Positions 33,995 to 43,356 are shown, numbered from the stretch's first letter. The stretch is DNA of 64,000 nucleotides from Bacteroidales bacterium (GCA_012510445.1 JAAZIA010000023.1:1-64000); one strand, 5' to 3'. Notes: generated by a model not told the origin, from the letters alone. Numbers and translations are program-made.

Positions 33995-36442
33995 CTACCG
34001 TAGAACAGCACCCGTTTCTTTATGGAAGGCTTTCAGAAGACGTTCCATGGCCTGCTCTACAAATTCGTCTGTCAACGTCTTTCCGGCATCACGAAACACC
34101 AAGTGCAGGGCATACTGTTTTTTCCCCGAAGGCACGCCTTTTCCCTCATATACATCAAACAAACTGACGCTTTGCAGTAGTTTTCTTTCCGTCTTGAACG
34201 CTGTAGTATGCAACTGCTCATACGTTATGTTTCGGTCAACTACTAATGCCAGATCTCTGTGTACTTCGGGGAACCGTGGCAATTCTTCAAATTTGATTTT
34301 TTTATTACGAATCATTTGGAAGAAAAGGTCCCAATGGAATTCTGCCATAAAAACCGGCTGTTTAATTTCCAATTCTGCAAGGCATTTTTTATTGACTTCA
34401 CCAGCCTCTACCAAGGTTTTTCCATGTACAGAATAGCGGATGCCTTCTTCAAAAATATCTTCGGGTGCCTTTCCGGAACTAAACCTCATAAGATCCAACC
34501 CAAAGCTTTGGGCCAACAGTTCAACATAAGATTTCAACAAGAAAAAATCTGACGTTTGTGAAGAAGTATGCCAGTTCAGTGGCCGGTCATTCCCAGTGAT
34601 AAAAAGTGTCAAACGTTCTTTTTCTATATAATCTTCCAAGTCTGTTCCCAATCCTTTTATGCGGTAAACATGACCCATTTCAAACAGTTTTAGATGGTAT
34701 TGTTGCCTGTTTATGTTGCGGGATATGGTCTCTAGTCCACCCCATAAAAGCGTTTGTCTCATAACGTTAAGATCGTTACTGAGCGGATTTAGGATTTTAA
34801 CGGCATTGGAAATCGGATACGTTTGTAAACCTTTGTAATACCCGGCACGTGTGAGCGAGTTGCAGAGGATCTCTCTAAAGCCCAACGAAGCCAACCTATC
34901 TCCCACAAAATCCCTTACGTGCTGTGGCACAGGTTTCTCTGCAAGACCAAAAGAAGCATTTATCCTTTCCGGAAGCTCAATGTTATTGTATCCGTATATC
35001 CTTAATACCTCTTCTACCACATCGCACTCACGGGTGACGTCTGTCCGGTATGTAGGAATACGAACTACCATACTGTTTTTACCTTCTTCTGCCTTTTCTA
35101 TCTCCAGAGCTTTCAAGAGCTTATCTACTGTCTCTCGCCCTATATTCTTACCCATTAAGGCAAACATGCTGTCATACTGTAAAGCAACTTTGGCAGGAGA
35201 CACAGGGTTGGGATACAAGTCAACAATACAACCTTCTACTTGTGCTCCACAAATTTCCTGCATAAGCAGCACAGCCCGTTTTAGAACATATACAGTGGCA
35301 TTGGGGTCCGTCCCTCGTTCAAAACGAAACGAAGCGTCTGTTTTTAAACCGTGACGTTTAGAAGTACGTCTTATCCAGGTGGGATGAAAATAGGCAGACT
35401 CCAGAAAAATGGACGTGGTCTTTTCAGTTACACCGCTTTGTAAGCCTCCAAAGACACCTCCAATACACATGGGTTCTTTGGTATTGCAGATCATCAGATC
35501 CTGGCCATCAAGAATACGTTCTGTTTCATCTAAAGTTACAAAGCGGCTTCCGTGTTCTGCCAGCCTTACTACTACACAATCACCTTCAATTTCTCTTCTA
35601 TCAAAAGCATGTAACGGTTGCCCCGTTTCTAACAGAATGTAATTGGTAATATCTACTACGTTATTAATGGGACGAATTCCCGTTAAACGCAAACGTTCCT
35701 GTAGCCACTCAGGTGAAGGGCCTACCTGTAAGTTGCTTAGCGTAATCCCACTATACCGTGGAGCAGCCTGTGGTGCTTCTACCACTACCTGTACTCCCTT
35801 TCTCTTGGGATTTTCTTTAAAAGCCGATACGTCGGGTCGGGTAAGAGGCAACTCTTTACCTTGAACATAATACCAGGCTGCCAAATCGCGCGCTACGCCA
35901 TAGTGCGACGCCGCATCTATCCTGTTAGGCGTAAGTCCAATTTCAAATACTGTATAAGAAGGAAGATTCAGGTATTGTGCTGCCGGAACGCCTACCGGAG
36001 TATCTTCCGGTAACACCATAATCCCTTCATGGGAAGTACCAATACCCAGTTCATCTTCTGCACAAATCATCCCCAGTGATTCTTCTCCTCGTATCTTGCT
36101 TTTCTTAATGGTTATTTGTTCTCCTCCTGTAAAAGTCAACCGGGTTCCGAGTGTTGCCAGAAACACCTTCTGTCCGGCCGCCACATTGGGTGCGCCACAT
36201 ACTACGGGAACAGGTTCTCCACTACCGGTATCGACCGTTGTCAAAGACAAATGGTCCGAGTTGGGATGCGGGGTACAAGTTACTACACGTGCAGTAACCA
36301 CTCCCTCAAGGCTCCCTGGGATTGATTCAGTAACTTCTACAGATTCTACTTCCAATCCAATATCGGTAAGTACTTCGGCTGTCTGCCCGGGTGTCATATC
36401 TATGGGCAGGTAATCTTTCAGCCAGTTATACAGGATTTTCAT
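33995..36442 (-). CDS. pheT: Phenylalanyl-tRNA synthetase beta subunit
   Basis: Beta chain of the (alpha-beta)2 PheRS, 815 residues, full length. Order: core, tRNA-binding EMAP/OB domain (residues 40-150; VVTARVVTCTPHPNSDHLSL), B3/4 editing domain, B5 domain, the catalytic-like core, and a C-terminal anticodon-binding FDX-ACB domain (FPEVHRDLALVVDRNITYEQL). pheS is not in the window, so the subunit genes are separated here. ftsY lies 8 bases upstream on the same strand, so co-transcription is likely. Confidence 0.97.
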   Translation of the reverse strand: MKILYNWLKDYLPIDMTPGQTAEVLTDIGLEVESVEVTESIPGSLEGVVTARVVTCTPHPNSDHLSLTTVDTGSGEPVPVVCGAPNVAAGQKVFLATLGTRLTFTGGEQITIKKSKIRGEESLGMICAEDELGIGTSHEGIMVLPEDTPVGVPAAQYLNLPSYTVFEIGLTPNRIDAASHYGVARDLAAWYYVQGKELPLTRPDVSAFKENPKRKGVQVVVEAPQAAPRYSGITLSNLQVGPSPEWLQERLRLTGIRPINNVVDITNYILLETGQPLHAFDRREIEGDCVVVRLAEHGSRFVTLDETERILDGQDLMICNTKEPMCIGGVFGGLQSGVTEKTTSIFLESAYFHPTWIRRTSKRHGLKTDASFRFERGTDPNATVYVLKRAVLLMQEICGAQVEGCIVDLYPNPVSPAKVALQYDSMFALMGKNIGRETVDKLLKALEIEKAEEGKNSMVVRIPTYRTDVTRECDVVEEVLRIYGYNNIELPERINASFGLAEKPVPQHVRDFVGDRLASLGFREILCNSLTRAGYYKGLQTYPISNAVKILNPLSNDLNVMRQTLLWGGLETISRNINRQQYHLKLFEMGHVYRIKGLGTDLEDYIEKERLTLFITGNDRPLNWHTSSQTSDFFLLKSYVELLAQSFGLDLMRFSSGKAPEDIFEEGIRYSVHGKTLVEAGEVNKKCLAELEIKQPVFMAEFHWDLFFQMIRNKKIKFEELPRFPEVHRDLALVVDRNITYEQLHTTAFKTERKLLQSVSLFDVYEGKGVPSGKKQYALHLVFRDAGKTLTDEFVEQAMERLLKAFHKETGAVLR

Positions 36443-36450
36443 ACCTTTTC

Positions 36451-37371
36451 TTAATCAAACAAAGTTGCTACAAAAGATTTTTTATCAAAAACCTGCAGGT
36501 CGTCTATCCCCTCGCCCAAGCCAATGAACTTAACCGGTACCTGCAACATATCACTGATCCCAATAACTACTCCTCCCTTAGCTGTTCCATCTAGTTTTGT
36601 CACAGCCAAAGCCGTCACGTCCGTTGCTTTGGAAAATTCACGAGCTTGTTGGTAGGCATTTTGTCCGGTAGAACCGTCCAGAACCAACAATACCTCATGA
36701 GGTGCATCGGGGATTTGTTTCTGCAAAACCCTTTTAATTTTTGACAATTCGTTCATCAAATGAATTTTATTATGAAGACGACCAGCCGTATCTATCAGCA
36801 AAACATCCATATCTCTTGAAAGAGCCGAGGCAAGAGAATCATAAGCTACGGCTGCCGGGTCACTACCCATGGCTTGTTTCACTATGGGAACGCCTGCACG
36901 TTCGCTCCAAACGGTCAGCTGATCAATGGCAGCCGCTCTGAATGTATCGGCTGCACCCAACAGTACTTGCTTTCCTTCTTTTTTAAGCTGTGCGGCTAAC
37001 TTGCCAACGGTTGTGGTTTTTCCTGTTCCGTTAACCCCAACTACCAATACAACAAAAGGTTTCTTTGAGAAGTCAAAAGGAATAATATCGTTGGTTTCTT
37101 TGTTTTCCAGAAGCAAAGCTTCTATCTCTTCCCGCAAGTATTTGTTCAACTCCTCTGTATTCATGTACTTATCCCTTTGTACACGATCCTCTAATCTTTC
37201 AATGATCCGGAGCGTAGTATCTACTCCTACGTCAGAGGCAATCAACGCCTCTTCCAAATCATCCAACACCTTATCATCTACCCTGGAACGACCTATTACC
37301 GCTCTTGACAAACGGCTGAACAAACCTTTCTTTGTCTTCTCCAATCCTTTATTGAGAGTTTTCTCCGACAT
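36451..37371 (-). CDS. ftsY: Signal recognition particle receptor FtsY
   Basis: SRP-receptor GTPase of 306 residues that docks ribosome-SRP complexes to the Sec translocon. It consists almost only of the NG domain: G1 GVNGTGKTTTVGK, the DTFRAAAIDQL insertion-box motif, G3 DTAGRLHN, and TKLDGTAKGG. The acidic A domain of proteobacterial FtsY is absent, as usual in Bacteroidota. It lies downstream of DUF4295-rpmG-rpmB but is separated from them by a strong terminator at 37426-37451, so some reduction of read-through is likely. Confidence 0.97.
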   Translation of the reverse strand: MSEKTLNKGLEKTKKGLFSRLSRAVIGRSRVDDKVLDDLEEALIASDVGVDTTLRIIERLEDRVQRDKYMNTEELNKYLREEIEALLLENKETNDIIPFDFSKKPFVVLVVGVNGTGKTTTVGKLAAQLKKEGKQVLLGAADTFRAAAIDQLTVWSERAGVPIVKQAMGSDPAAVAYDSLASALSRDMDVLLIDTAGRLHNKIHLMNELSKIKRVLQKQIPDAPHEVLLVLDGSTGQNAYQQAREFSKATDVTALAVTKLDGTAKGGVVIGISDMLQVPVKFIGLGEGIDDLQVFDKKSFVATLFD

Positions 37372-37425
37372 CTTTGAAAAACATAAGATTGCAAATATAA
37401 GAAAAAACAGGGTGCCCGTAAACTT

Positions 37426-37451
37426 AAAAAAGCTCCCGTGGGGAGCTTTTT
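37426..37451. terminator. Bidirectional hairpin terminator between DUF4295 and ftsY
   Basis: AAAAAGCTCCC (37427-37437), a 3-base loop and GGGAGCTTTTT (37441-37451) form a perfect 11-bp stem with A and T runs built in, which works on either strand. It ends the ribosomal-protein transcript about 50 bases after the DUF4295 stop and 55 bases before the ftsY start. Confidence 0.85.
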
Positions 37452-37498
37452 AGAAAATTACCTGGTTTACAGGTTTCTATTTTAAAGGGATATGTACT

Positions 37499-37657
37499 TT
37501 ATTTAGATGCAAAAAATTCATTTTCTTTTTCTATGGGGACAATGTCTTCTTGAAAAATATACGCTCCGCTACGTTTTGAACGAACCATGCGAATGCATTT
37601 TACATTGCCCTTGCCCACCGTTCTGTCTTTCAATGTTGCAACTGCTTTCTTTGCCAT
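37499..37657 (-). CDS. DUF4295 family protein of the L28-L33 operon
   Basis: Small basic protein of 52 residues, translated from the ATG at 37657: it begins MAKKAVATLKDRTVGKGN and ends ENEFFASK. DUF4295 proteins are found in Bacteroidota just after rpmG, and the GAYIFQEDIVP block matches that family. The position after rpmB-rpmG and the basic composition suggest a ribosome-associated role, which is not shown. The gap to rpmG is 15 bases. Confidence 0.92.
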   Translation of the reverse strand: MAKKAVATLKDRTVGKGNVKCIRMVRSKRSGAYIFQEDIVPIEKENEFFASK

Positions 37658-37672
37658 AGGTATACTGTTTAA

Positions 37673-37855
37673 TTATTTAATCTCTCTATGAATAGTGACC
37701 CTTTTAAGAAAGGGATTGTATTTCTTACGCTCCAATCTTTGCGTAGTGTTCTTTTTATTTTTTGTGGTTATGTAACGAGACATGCCCGGAACTCCACTTT
37801 CTCTTTGCTCCGTACATTCCAAAATGACTTGTACTCTGTTTTCTTTCTTTGCCAT
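37673..37855 (-). CDS. rpmG: 50S ribosomal protein L33
   Basis: Ribosomal protein bL33, 60 residues, full length: [17 protein letters not shown] at the start, [12 protein letters not shown] in the middle and a [17 protein letters not shown] end. Only one cysteine is present, so this is the zinc-free form. It is 12 bases after rpmB on the same strand. Confidence 0.98.
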   Translation of the reverse strand: MAKKENRVQVILECTEQRESGVPGMSRYITTKNKKNTTQRLERKKYNPFLKRVTIHREIK

Positions 37856-37867
37856 AAGCCGAAAAAT

Positions 37868-38110
37868 TTAAACTATGTCAATCAAACCTTTTTCTTTGGA
37901 AGCTTTTAAAACAGCATCCAATCCTTTTTTATTGATGGTGCGGATCCCGGCAGCAGTTACTTTTAATGTAACATAACGTCCTTCTGCTTCTGACCAGAAA
38001 CGTTTTGTTCTTAAATTAGGAGCAAATTCACGTTTTGTTCTGCGTTTTGAGTGGGACACCTTGTTTCCAACCATCCTCTTCTTACCTGTAACTTGACATA
38101 CTCGTGCCAT
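37868..38110 (-). CDS. rpmB: 50S ribosomal protein L28
   Basis: Ribosomal protein bL28, 80 residues: MARVCQVTGKKRMVGNKVSH, then FAPNLRTKRFW and a C-terminal KVTAAGIRTINKKG. It lacks the Cys pairs of the zinc form. It is the first gene of rpmB-rpmG-DUF4295. The 75 bases upstream include an imperfect -7 element (GATATTTG) but no strong promoter match. Confidence 0.98.
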   Translation of the reverse strand: MARVCQVTGKKRMVGNKVSHSKRRTKREFAPNLRTKRFWSEAEGRYVTLKVTAAGIRTINKKGLDAVLKASKEKGLIDIV

Positions 38111-38185
38111 GGATTCTGTATTTATTTGATTTTATTTACTTTTAGGGGGCTGCAAATATCTGCATTTTTTTTGTAAACCCAAAAT

Positions 38186-39520
38186 TTATTTAAATCTGAC
38201 CTTCAATAACCTGTCCCAGCGAATACCGGAAGGAAGTGACTTGTATTTATCTATTGAAAACCAGACAATCAGTGGATTGCCCACAATTCTGTCTTCCGGG
38301 ACAAAACCCCAGTAGCGTGAATCAAGTGAATTGTGTCGGTTATCACCCATCATAAAGTAATAATCCATGGCAAAGGTATATTCAGAAGTTTCTTCACCGT
38401 CAATGTAATAAACTCCATTCACTTCTTCCAGTGTATGGCCTTCATAAGTAGTAATAATACGCCTAAACAAAGGTAAGTTCCGGGGAGTTAACACTACTGT
38501 AGTCCCTGCTTTTGGAATCCAAAGTGGACCGTAATTATCTCTTGTCCAAGGGTAATCATCCGAAACAACAAAAGGAAATAAAACCAGTTGCGAATCCGGA
38601 TAATCCGGAGGGAAAACATCTACATTCTGGATGACAGACACAACATTCCTCAAGGTTTGTAATTCTTCTGCCAACGCACGGTTTAGCGGAACAGAAGCAT
38701 ACCCGGGAATCCTGTTATCAAAATGAGCCTCTACCGGTGAAACACGGTATTTATTTAATAAACGCTGATTCAAAGGCTGCCCGTCTGTAATTACAGTATA
38801 CGTATTGCGAATCCCGGAAAAATCCGGCTGTGGCAATCCGTTTACATATACTTTTCCGTCACGTAGCTCCAGGGTGTCACCTGCAATGGCAACACACCTC
38901 TTAACGTAATTATCTTCTTTCCCTACCGGCCTTACTTTTACGGGTCCGTAATGATCCAGTGTAGTTTTATGCCCATTCAGTCGTACGTGTGTATAATAGT
39001 CGTCTGTTGGGTAATGAATCAAAACGGTATCTCCGTGTGGAAAATTAAAGACTACCATATCGTCTCTGCTTACCTTCTTAAATCCCGCCATACGTTTGTA
39101 AGGACGCTCAATAAGCCTGGAATAAGACTCTTTCCCAAAAATCACATTGTGGGTAAGAGGTACAGTCAGAGGATTCTGAGGTCTTTTAGGACCGTATTTT
39201 ATTTTCCCTACAAATAAATAATCCCCCGTCATCAAGGTGTTCTCCATAGAAGAAGTAGGGATCATATACGCTTCAAAGAAGAAGGATTTTACGAAAGTAG
39301 CAGCTACCAAGGCAAAAATAATGGCATCCAGCCAATCGAGCCATACGTTTCGTTTTTCTCCTTTTTCATAATTCTTTTTCCAAAACGCCCATTTGACCTT
39401 TTTTGTAATGTAAAGATCAAAGATAACAAGCAACCCCAAAAGCCACCAAAAACTTCCCAGCCAGATGACCCAAATGAGGTACGCTGCGGCTACCAGAGAA
39501 AACTTGATCCAGCGGTTCAA
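38186..39520 (-). CDS. lepB: Signal peptidase I LepB (long form)
   Basis: Inner-membrane serine protease that removes Sec signal peptides. At 444 residues it is much longer than the E. coli enzyme, as is usual in Bacteroidota, because of insertions in the periplasmic domain. Two to three N-terminal hydrophobic helices (residues 5-36, 64-82) precede catalytic S91 in PTSSMENTL and catalytic K207 in NYVKRCVAIAGD. The MMGDNRHNSLDSRYWG box is near the C terminus. It follows rplT after 7 bases, so it may be transcribed with the thrS-infC-rpmI-rplT operon. Confidence 0.96.
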   Translation of the reverse strand: MNRWIKFSLVAAAYLIWVIWLGSFWWLLGLLVIFDLYITKKVKWAFWKKNYEKGEKRNVWLDWLDAIIFALVAATFVKSFFFEAYMIPTSSMENTLMTGDYLFVGKIKYGPKRPQNPLTVPLTHNVIFGKESYSRLIERPYKRMAGFKKVSRDDMVVFNFPHGDTVLIHYPTDDYYTHVRLNGHKTTLDHYGPVKVRPVGKEDNYVKRCVAIAGDTLELRDGKVYVNGLPQPDFSGIRNTYTVITDGQPLNQRLLNKYRVSPVEAHFDNRIPGYASVPLNRALAEELQTLRNVVSVIQNVDVFPPDYPDSQLVLFPFVVSDDYPWTRDNYGPLWIPKAGTTVVLTPRNLPLFRRIITTYEGHTLEEVNGVYYIDGEETSEYTFAMDYYFMMGDNRHNSLDSRYWGFVPEDRIVGNPLIVWFSIDKYKSLPSGIRWDRLLKVRFK

Positions 39521-39527
39521 AACTTGT

Positions 39528-39872
39528 CTATTTTAGAGATTTTACGATGGCTTCAAATGCCTGGGGATTGTTCATGGCCAGATCTGCCAAAACTTTACGG
39601 TTTAGGCCAATATTTGATTTGTTCACTTTCCCCATAAATTGAGAATAAGACATTCCGTGCATACGGGCAGCTGCATTGATGCGCTGAATCCATAAAGCCC
39701 GGAAGGATCTTTTTTTGTTTTTACGGTCACGGTAGGCATAAGTCAAACCTTTTTCGTACGTATGCTTAGCTATTGTCCATACGTTACCACGTGCCAGAAA
39801 ATTTCCCTTCGTCTGTTTTAAAATTTTTTTTCGCCTGGCTTTTGAGGCCACTGCATTTACCGATCTTGGCAT
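39528..39872 (-). CDS. rplT: 50S ribosomal protein L20
   Basis: Ribosomal protein bL20, 114 residues, full length ([18 protein letters not shown] start; [22 protein letters not shown] core). L20 is an assembly protein and in other phyla represses its own operon. The 83-base gap after rpmI is the longest in the operon and contains GGAGGAGG (complement of 39901-39908), but 28 bases before the ATG, too far for a normal ribosome site. A structured control element is possible. Confidence 0.98.
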   Translation of the reverse strand: MPRSVNAVASKARRKKILKQTKGNFLARGNVWTIAKHTYEKGLTYAYRDRKNKKRSFRALWIQRINAAARMHGMSYSQFMGKVNKSNIGLNRKVLADLAMNNPQAFEAIVKSLK

Positions 39873-39955
39873 AATAAAATTCGTTGCGGTTGTCAGCGTT
39901 CTCCTCCTCCGAGATACTTGTTCAGCTGGGCAACCTGGTTATTTACTTAGCTTTG

Positions 39956-40150
39956 TTATACGCAAAGCAATTTTTTGATACGCTTCTCATCGGCTTTATC
40001 TACCAAACCGGTATAAGCCAGATTGCGTTTTTGTTTTTTTGTTTTTTTAGTCAAAATATGACTATGGTATGCGTGTTTCCGCTTGATTTTTCCGGTACCT
40101 GTTAGCTTAAAACGCTTTTTAGCACCGGAGTTGGTTTTCATTTTTGGCAT
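39956..40150 (-). CDS. rpmI: 50S ribosomal protein L35
   Basis: Ribosomal protein bL35, 64 residues: [20 protein letters not shown] with the typical [14 protein letters not shown] core. The start is preceded by a perfect Shine-Dalgarno sequence at good spacing, which is exceptional in this phylum. It lies 19 bases after infC. Confidence 0.98.
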   Translation of the reverse strand: MPKMKTNSGAKKRFKLTGTGKIKRKHAYHSHILTKKTKKQKRNLAYTGLVDKADEKRIKKLLCV

Positions 40151-40156
40151 AAAGTT

Positions 40157-40164
40157 CCTCCTTT
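40157..40164 (-). promoter_or_regulatory. Shine-Dalgarno sequence of rpmI
   Basis: AAAGGAGG on the minus strand ends six bases before the rpmI ATG at 40150. Most starts in this window show no such sequence, so it is likely to have a specific role in translation of this operon. Confidence 0.85.
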
Positions 40165-40169
40165 AATTG

Positions 40170-40772
40170 TTACTTCTTCTTCACGTTCGTTTTTATAGGC
40201 GCAATCATCATGATCATGCGCTTTCCTTCAAGTTTTGGCATTTGTTCTGCCTTTCCGTGTTCTTCCAGATCTACAGCAAACCTTAATAGCAATTTTTCTC
40301 CCTGTTCTGTAAATACAATGGACCTTCCTCTAAAAAAGACAAACGCCTTTACTTTTGCACCGTCTTTAAGAAACTCTATAGCATGCTTTAGTTTAAACTG
40401 GTAATCGTGTTCATCTGTATTGGGTCCAAAACGTATTTCTTTGACTATTACCCTGGACGCATTGGCCTTCATCTCTTTTGCTTTCTTCTTTCTTTGGTAC
40501 AAAAACTTCTGGTAGTCCATAATCTTACAAACGGGGGGATCTGCCTGAGCAGATATCTCCACCAGATCCAGGTTCATTTTCTCTGCCATTTTCAAGGCTT
40601 GAGCTATAGGGTAAATGCCCTGTTTTTCAATATTATCACCCACCACACGAACTTGCGGTGATGTGATTTCTGCATTTGCCCTTGGCCCATCCTCCTGCCG
40701 CGGGGACCTGTGGTAACTCCTGTTACCAGGCCTCCTTTGCGGAGCAGGCTTTGGTCTGTAAGATGTTGCGAT
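40170..40772 (-). CDS. infC: Translation initiation factor IF-3 with a non-AUG (ATC) start
   Basis: IF-3 of 200 residues when started at the ATC codon 40772-40770. The GTG at 40646 gives only 158 residues and cuts off the conserved start of the N domain. The frame is open upstream and codes a basic leader ([19 protein letters not shown]) followed by the typical [11 protein letters not shown] ... [19 protein letters not shown] lies 8 bases before the ATC, so this start has a perfect ribosome site. IF-3 rejects non-AUG starts, and in E. coli its own AUU start gives autoregulation; the same logic would apply here. The gene is 23 bases after thrS. Confidence 0.9.
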   Translation of the reverse strand: MATSYRPKPAPQRRPGNRSYHRSPRQEDGPRANAEITSPQVRVVGDNIEKQGIYPIAQALKMAEKMNLDLVEISAQADPPVCKIMDYQKFLYQRKKKAKEMKANASRVIVKEIRFGPNTDEHDYQFKLKHAIEFLKDGAKVKAFVFFRGRSIVFTEQGEKLLLRFAVDLEEHGKAEQMPKLEGKRMIMMIAPIKTNVKKK

Positions 40773-40780
40773 AGTTGTTT

Positions 40781-40787
40781 CCTCCTT
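40781..40787 (-). promoter_or_regulatory. Shine-Dalgarno sequence that fixes the infC start
   Basis: AAGGAGG on the minus strand, with 8 bases to the ATC codon at 40772. It is in the thrS-infC gap, has ideal spacing for that codon, and serves no ATG. Confidence 0.85.
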
Positions 40788-40795
40788 ATTAATTA

Positions 40796-42730
40796 CTAAT
40801 TTGTTAATTCTTTAATTTCTTTCCGTAGTAATGTAACAAATTCCTCTAACATCATGACACCTTGGTCTCCTTCTCCTTGGCGCCGTACAGAAACCGTACC
40901 GGCTGTCTCTTCTTTTTCTCCAACAACCAGCAGGTAGGGAATTCGTTTTAATTCATTTTCTCTAATGCGCTTACCTACAGTTTCGTTCCTTTGGTCAATA
41001 GAGGCGCGAATATCGGAATTATTCAAGAAATCACAAACTTTTTTTGCAAAATCATTGAATTTTTCACTTAAAGGTAACACAACTACTTGTTCGGGAGCCA
41101 GCCATAGCGGGAATTTTCCGGCAGTATGTTCCAACAGCACAGCTATAAAACGTTCCATAGATCCAAAAGGAGCTCTGTGTATCATTACCGGTCTGTGCTT
41201 TTTGTCATCGGCTCCAACATACTCCAATTCAAAACGTTCAGGCAGGTTGTAATCTACCTGAATGGTGCCCAATTGCCATTTTCTCCCAAGGGCGTCCCGT
41301 ACCATGAAATCTAATTTAGGTCCATAAAAAGCCGCTTCTCCATATACTACTTGAGTTTCCAGCTGTCTTTCTTCTACGGCTTCCAAAATAGCCTTTTCTG
41401 CTTTTTCCCAGTTTTCGTCTGTTCCAATGTATTTTGATTTATCTTCCTTGTCACGTAAAGATATCTGAATAGTATAGTCATCAAAGCTGAGCGTCTTAAA
41501 TATATATAATACAATATCTATGACTTTACAAAACTCCTCCTTCAGCTGATCCGGTCTGCAGAAAATATGTGCATCGTCTTGGGTAAACCCGCGAACTCGT
41601 GTGAGTCCGTGCAGTTCTCCGCTTTGTTCGTAGCGGTAAACCGTACCAAACTCTGCCAAACGTACGGGCATGTCTTTGTAGGAACGTGGCTTGGATCTGT
41701 ATATTTCACAATGGTGTGGACAGTTCATAGGTTTTAATAAAAACTCTTCCCCCTCATGAGGAGTTTTTATAGGTTTAAAACTGTCCTGGCCATATTTAGC
41801 ATAATGTCCGCTCGTTACATACAGTTCTTTCTGACCTATATGAGGAGTTATCACTTGTTCATAACCGTGTTCTTTCTGTACTTTTTTCAGAAAGTTTTCC
41901 AACCGTTCCCTAAGGGCAGCTCCTCGCGGAAGCCACAAAGGAAGCCCTTGTCCCACTTTTTGTGAAAAAGCAAACAGTTCCAGTTCTCTTCCCAACCTCC
42001 TGTGGTCTCTTTTTTTAGCTTCTTCCAGCATTTTCAAGTATTCGTCCAACAGAGATTTTTTGGGGAACGTAATTCCATATACACGGGTAAGCATCTGCCT
42101 GTTCTCATCTCCCCTCCAGTAAGCTCCTGCAATGGAAGTGAGTTTTATGGCTTTAATACCGGTAGTGTCGGGAATGTGCGGCCCTTTACATAAATCAGTA
42201 AAAGATCCGTTGGTATAAAAGGTAATGGTTCCGTCTTCCAGATCATTAATCAACTCACGTTTGTAGGGGTCTTCTTTTTCCTTGTAAATTTCCAACGCCT
42301 CTTTCTTACTTATTTCTTTTCGTTCAAACGATTGTCCTGTACGAGCCATTCGAAACATTTCTTTTTCTACCACTTGCAAATCGGCTTCTGTCAGTTGACG
42401 GTCCCCCAGATCTATATCGTAATAGAACCCATTTTCAACAGCCGGACCAATCCCAAACTTGATTCCCGGAAAAAGGTTTTCCAAAGCCGCAGCCATCAGG
42501 TGTGACGAGGAGTGCCAAAAGACTTGCTTCCCCTCTTCGTCTTCCCACTTCAAGAAGCGTACAGATACGTCCTCTGTTAAAGACATTCTGATATCAGTAA
42601 CCTCACCGTCAATTTTCATAGCCAACACTTCTGCTGCCAAACGAGGACTAATGTCCCGGGCAATTTCCATGCCCGTAATTCCTTTTTTATATTTTTTTGT
42701 TTTCCCGTCCGGAAATGTAATTGTAATCAT
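40796..42730 (-). CDS. thrS: Threonyl-tRNA synthetase
   Basis: Class II aminoacyl-tRNA synthetase of 644 residues, complete. Order: N-terminal TGS domain ([17 protein letters not shown]), editing domain with the [11 protein letters not shown] zinc/editing motif, catalytic core (motif 2 [32 protein letters not shown]; zinc ligand in MNCPHHC), and a C-terminal anticodon-binding domain. It is the first gene of thrS-infC-rpmI-rplT, a classic arrangement. A TAACTTTG -7 element lies at 42775-42768, 38 bases before the ATG. Confidence 0.98.
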   Translation of the reverse strand: MITITFPDGKTKKYKKGITGMEIARDISPRLAAEVLAMKIDGEVTDIRMSLTEDVSVRFLKWEDEEGKQVFWHSSSHLMAAALENLFPGIKFGIGPAVENGFYYDIDLGDRQLTEADLQVVEKEMFRMARTGQSFERKEISKKEALEIYKEKEDPYKRELINDLEDGTITFYTNGSFTDLCKGPHIPDTTGIKAIKLTSIAGAYWRGDENRQMLTRVYGITFPKKSLLDEYLKMLEEAKKRDHRRLGRELELFAFSQKVGQGLPLWLPRGAALRERLENFLKKVQKEHGYEQVITPHIGQKELYVTSGHYAKYGQDSFKPIKTPHEGEEFLLKPMNCPHHCEIYRSKPRSYKDMPVRLAEFGTVYRYEQSGELHGLTRVRGFTQDDAHIFCRPDQLKEEFCKVIDIVLYIFKTLSFDDYTIQISLRDKEDKSKYIGTDENWEKAEKAILEAVEERQLETQVVYGEAAFYGPKLDFMVRDALGRKWQLGTIQVDYNLPERFELEYVGADDKKHRPVMIHRAPFGSMERFIAVLLEHTAGKFPLWLAPEQVVVLPLSEKFNDFAKKVCDFLNNSDIRASIDQRNETVGKRIRENELKRIPYLLVVGEKEETAGTVSVRRQGEGDQGVMMLEEFVTLLRKEIKELTN

Positions 42731-42760
42731 GTATTGTACTTATAAAGTTGTTTTTTGTTC

Positions 42761-42775
42761 TAACTTACAAAGTTA
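42761..42775 (-). promoter_or_regulatory. -7 element and palindrome at the thrS promoter
   Basis: TAACTTACAAAGTTA is a 6-bp inverted repeat around three bases; read on the minus strand it contains TAACTTTG. The same 15 bases occur upstream of secA (49058-49072) at almost the same distance from the start codon. No good -33 box is seen. Confidence 0.5.
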
Positions 42776-42832
42776 GGTATTTTTTAAAAATTTTGGTTAC
42801 TTTGTGACCTATATATCTCAAACAAACTACAG

Positions 42833-43345
42833 ATGAATCAGAATTTTTGGAACAAGGCCGCCATATACGGTATCCTACTGGCCCTCATTACCATTTTCTT
42901 TACCGTTTTACAAACGGTCTTACCCACAAGCAGTAAAATGCTGGGGTTTGTACTTTGGGCTGTCAAACTGGCCGGAACGCTTGGATTGTTATTTTACGTA
43001 ATGAAAGCTTATGGTAAAGAAAAAGAAACGTATACTTATTCAGATGCTTTCAAATTTGGCCTTGCCATTTCTTTCTGTTCATCCCTAATCGCAGCCGGTT
43101 ATTACTATTTGCATATTATGTTTCTGTTTCCCGATTTTATTTCCCAATTCACAGATGCCTTATACATGGGATTGGAACAAGCCGGAGCCACAAATACAGA
43201 TATTAATATAGACAAGCTTCTGGATCGTATGCCTGTTATTGTTACGGTATTTCAACTGATATATTTCAACATCCTGGGGCTTCTTTGGTCTTCTATATTA
43301 GCCAACGGAACCAGGCACAAAGTAAACGTAACTCCATTTGATTAA
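42833..43345 (+). CDS. DUF4199 membrane protein
   Basis: Integral membrane protein of 170 residues with about four helices (near 12-30, 38-58, 75-100 and 135-160). The KAYGKEKETYTYSDAFKFG segment between helices 2 and 3 fits DUF4199, a Bacteroidota family of unknown function that is commonly encoded next to a GT2 gene, as here (11-base gap). A link to export or modification of a glycolipid is suggested by the neighbour only. Confidence 0.8.
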   Translation: MNQNFWNKAAIYGILLALITIFFTVLQTVLPTSSKMLGFVLWAVKLAGTLGLLFYVMKAYGKEKETYTYSDAFKFGLAISFCSSLIAAGYYYLHIMFLFPDFISQFTDALYMGLEQAGATNTDINIDKLLDRMPVIVTVFQLIYFNILGLLWSSILANGTRHKVNVTPFD

Positions 43346-43356
43346 CTGATTATCCC

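Noticed and set aside
38111-38185. Terminator after lepB
   Set aside because: The TGCA-based hairpin has only four strong base pairs, and its T run is on the strand that carries no gene here.
40170-40646. IF-3 starting at GTG 40646
   Set aside because: It removes conserved N-domain sequence, whereas the ATC at 40772 has a perfect ribosome site and restores usual length.
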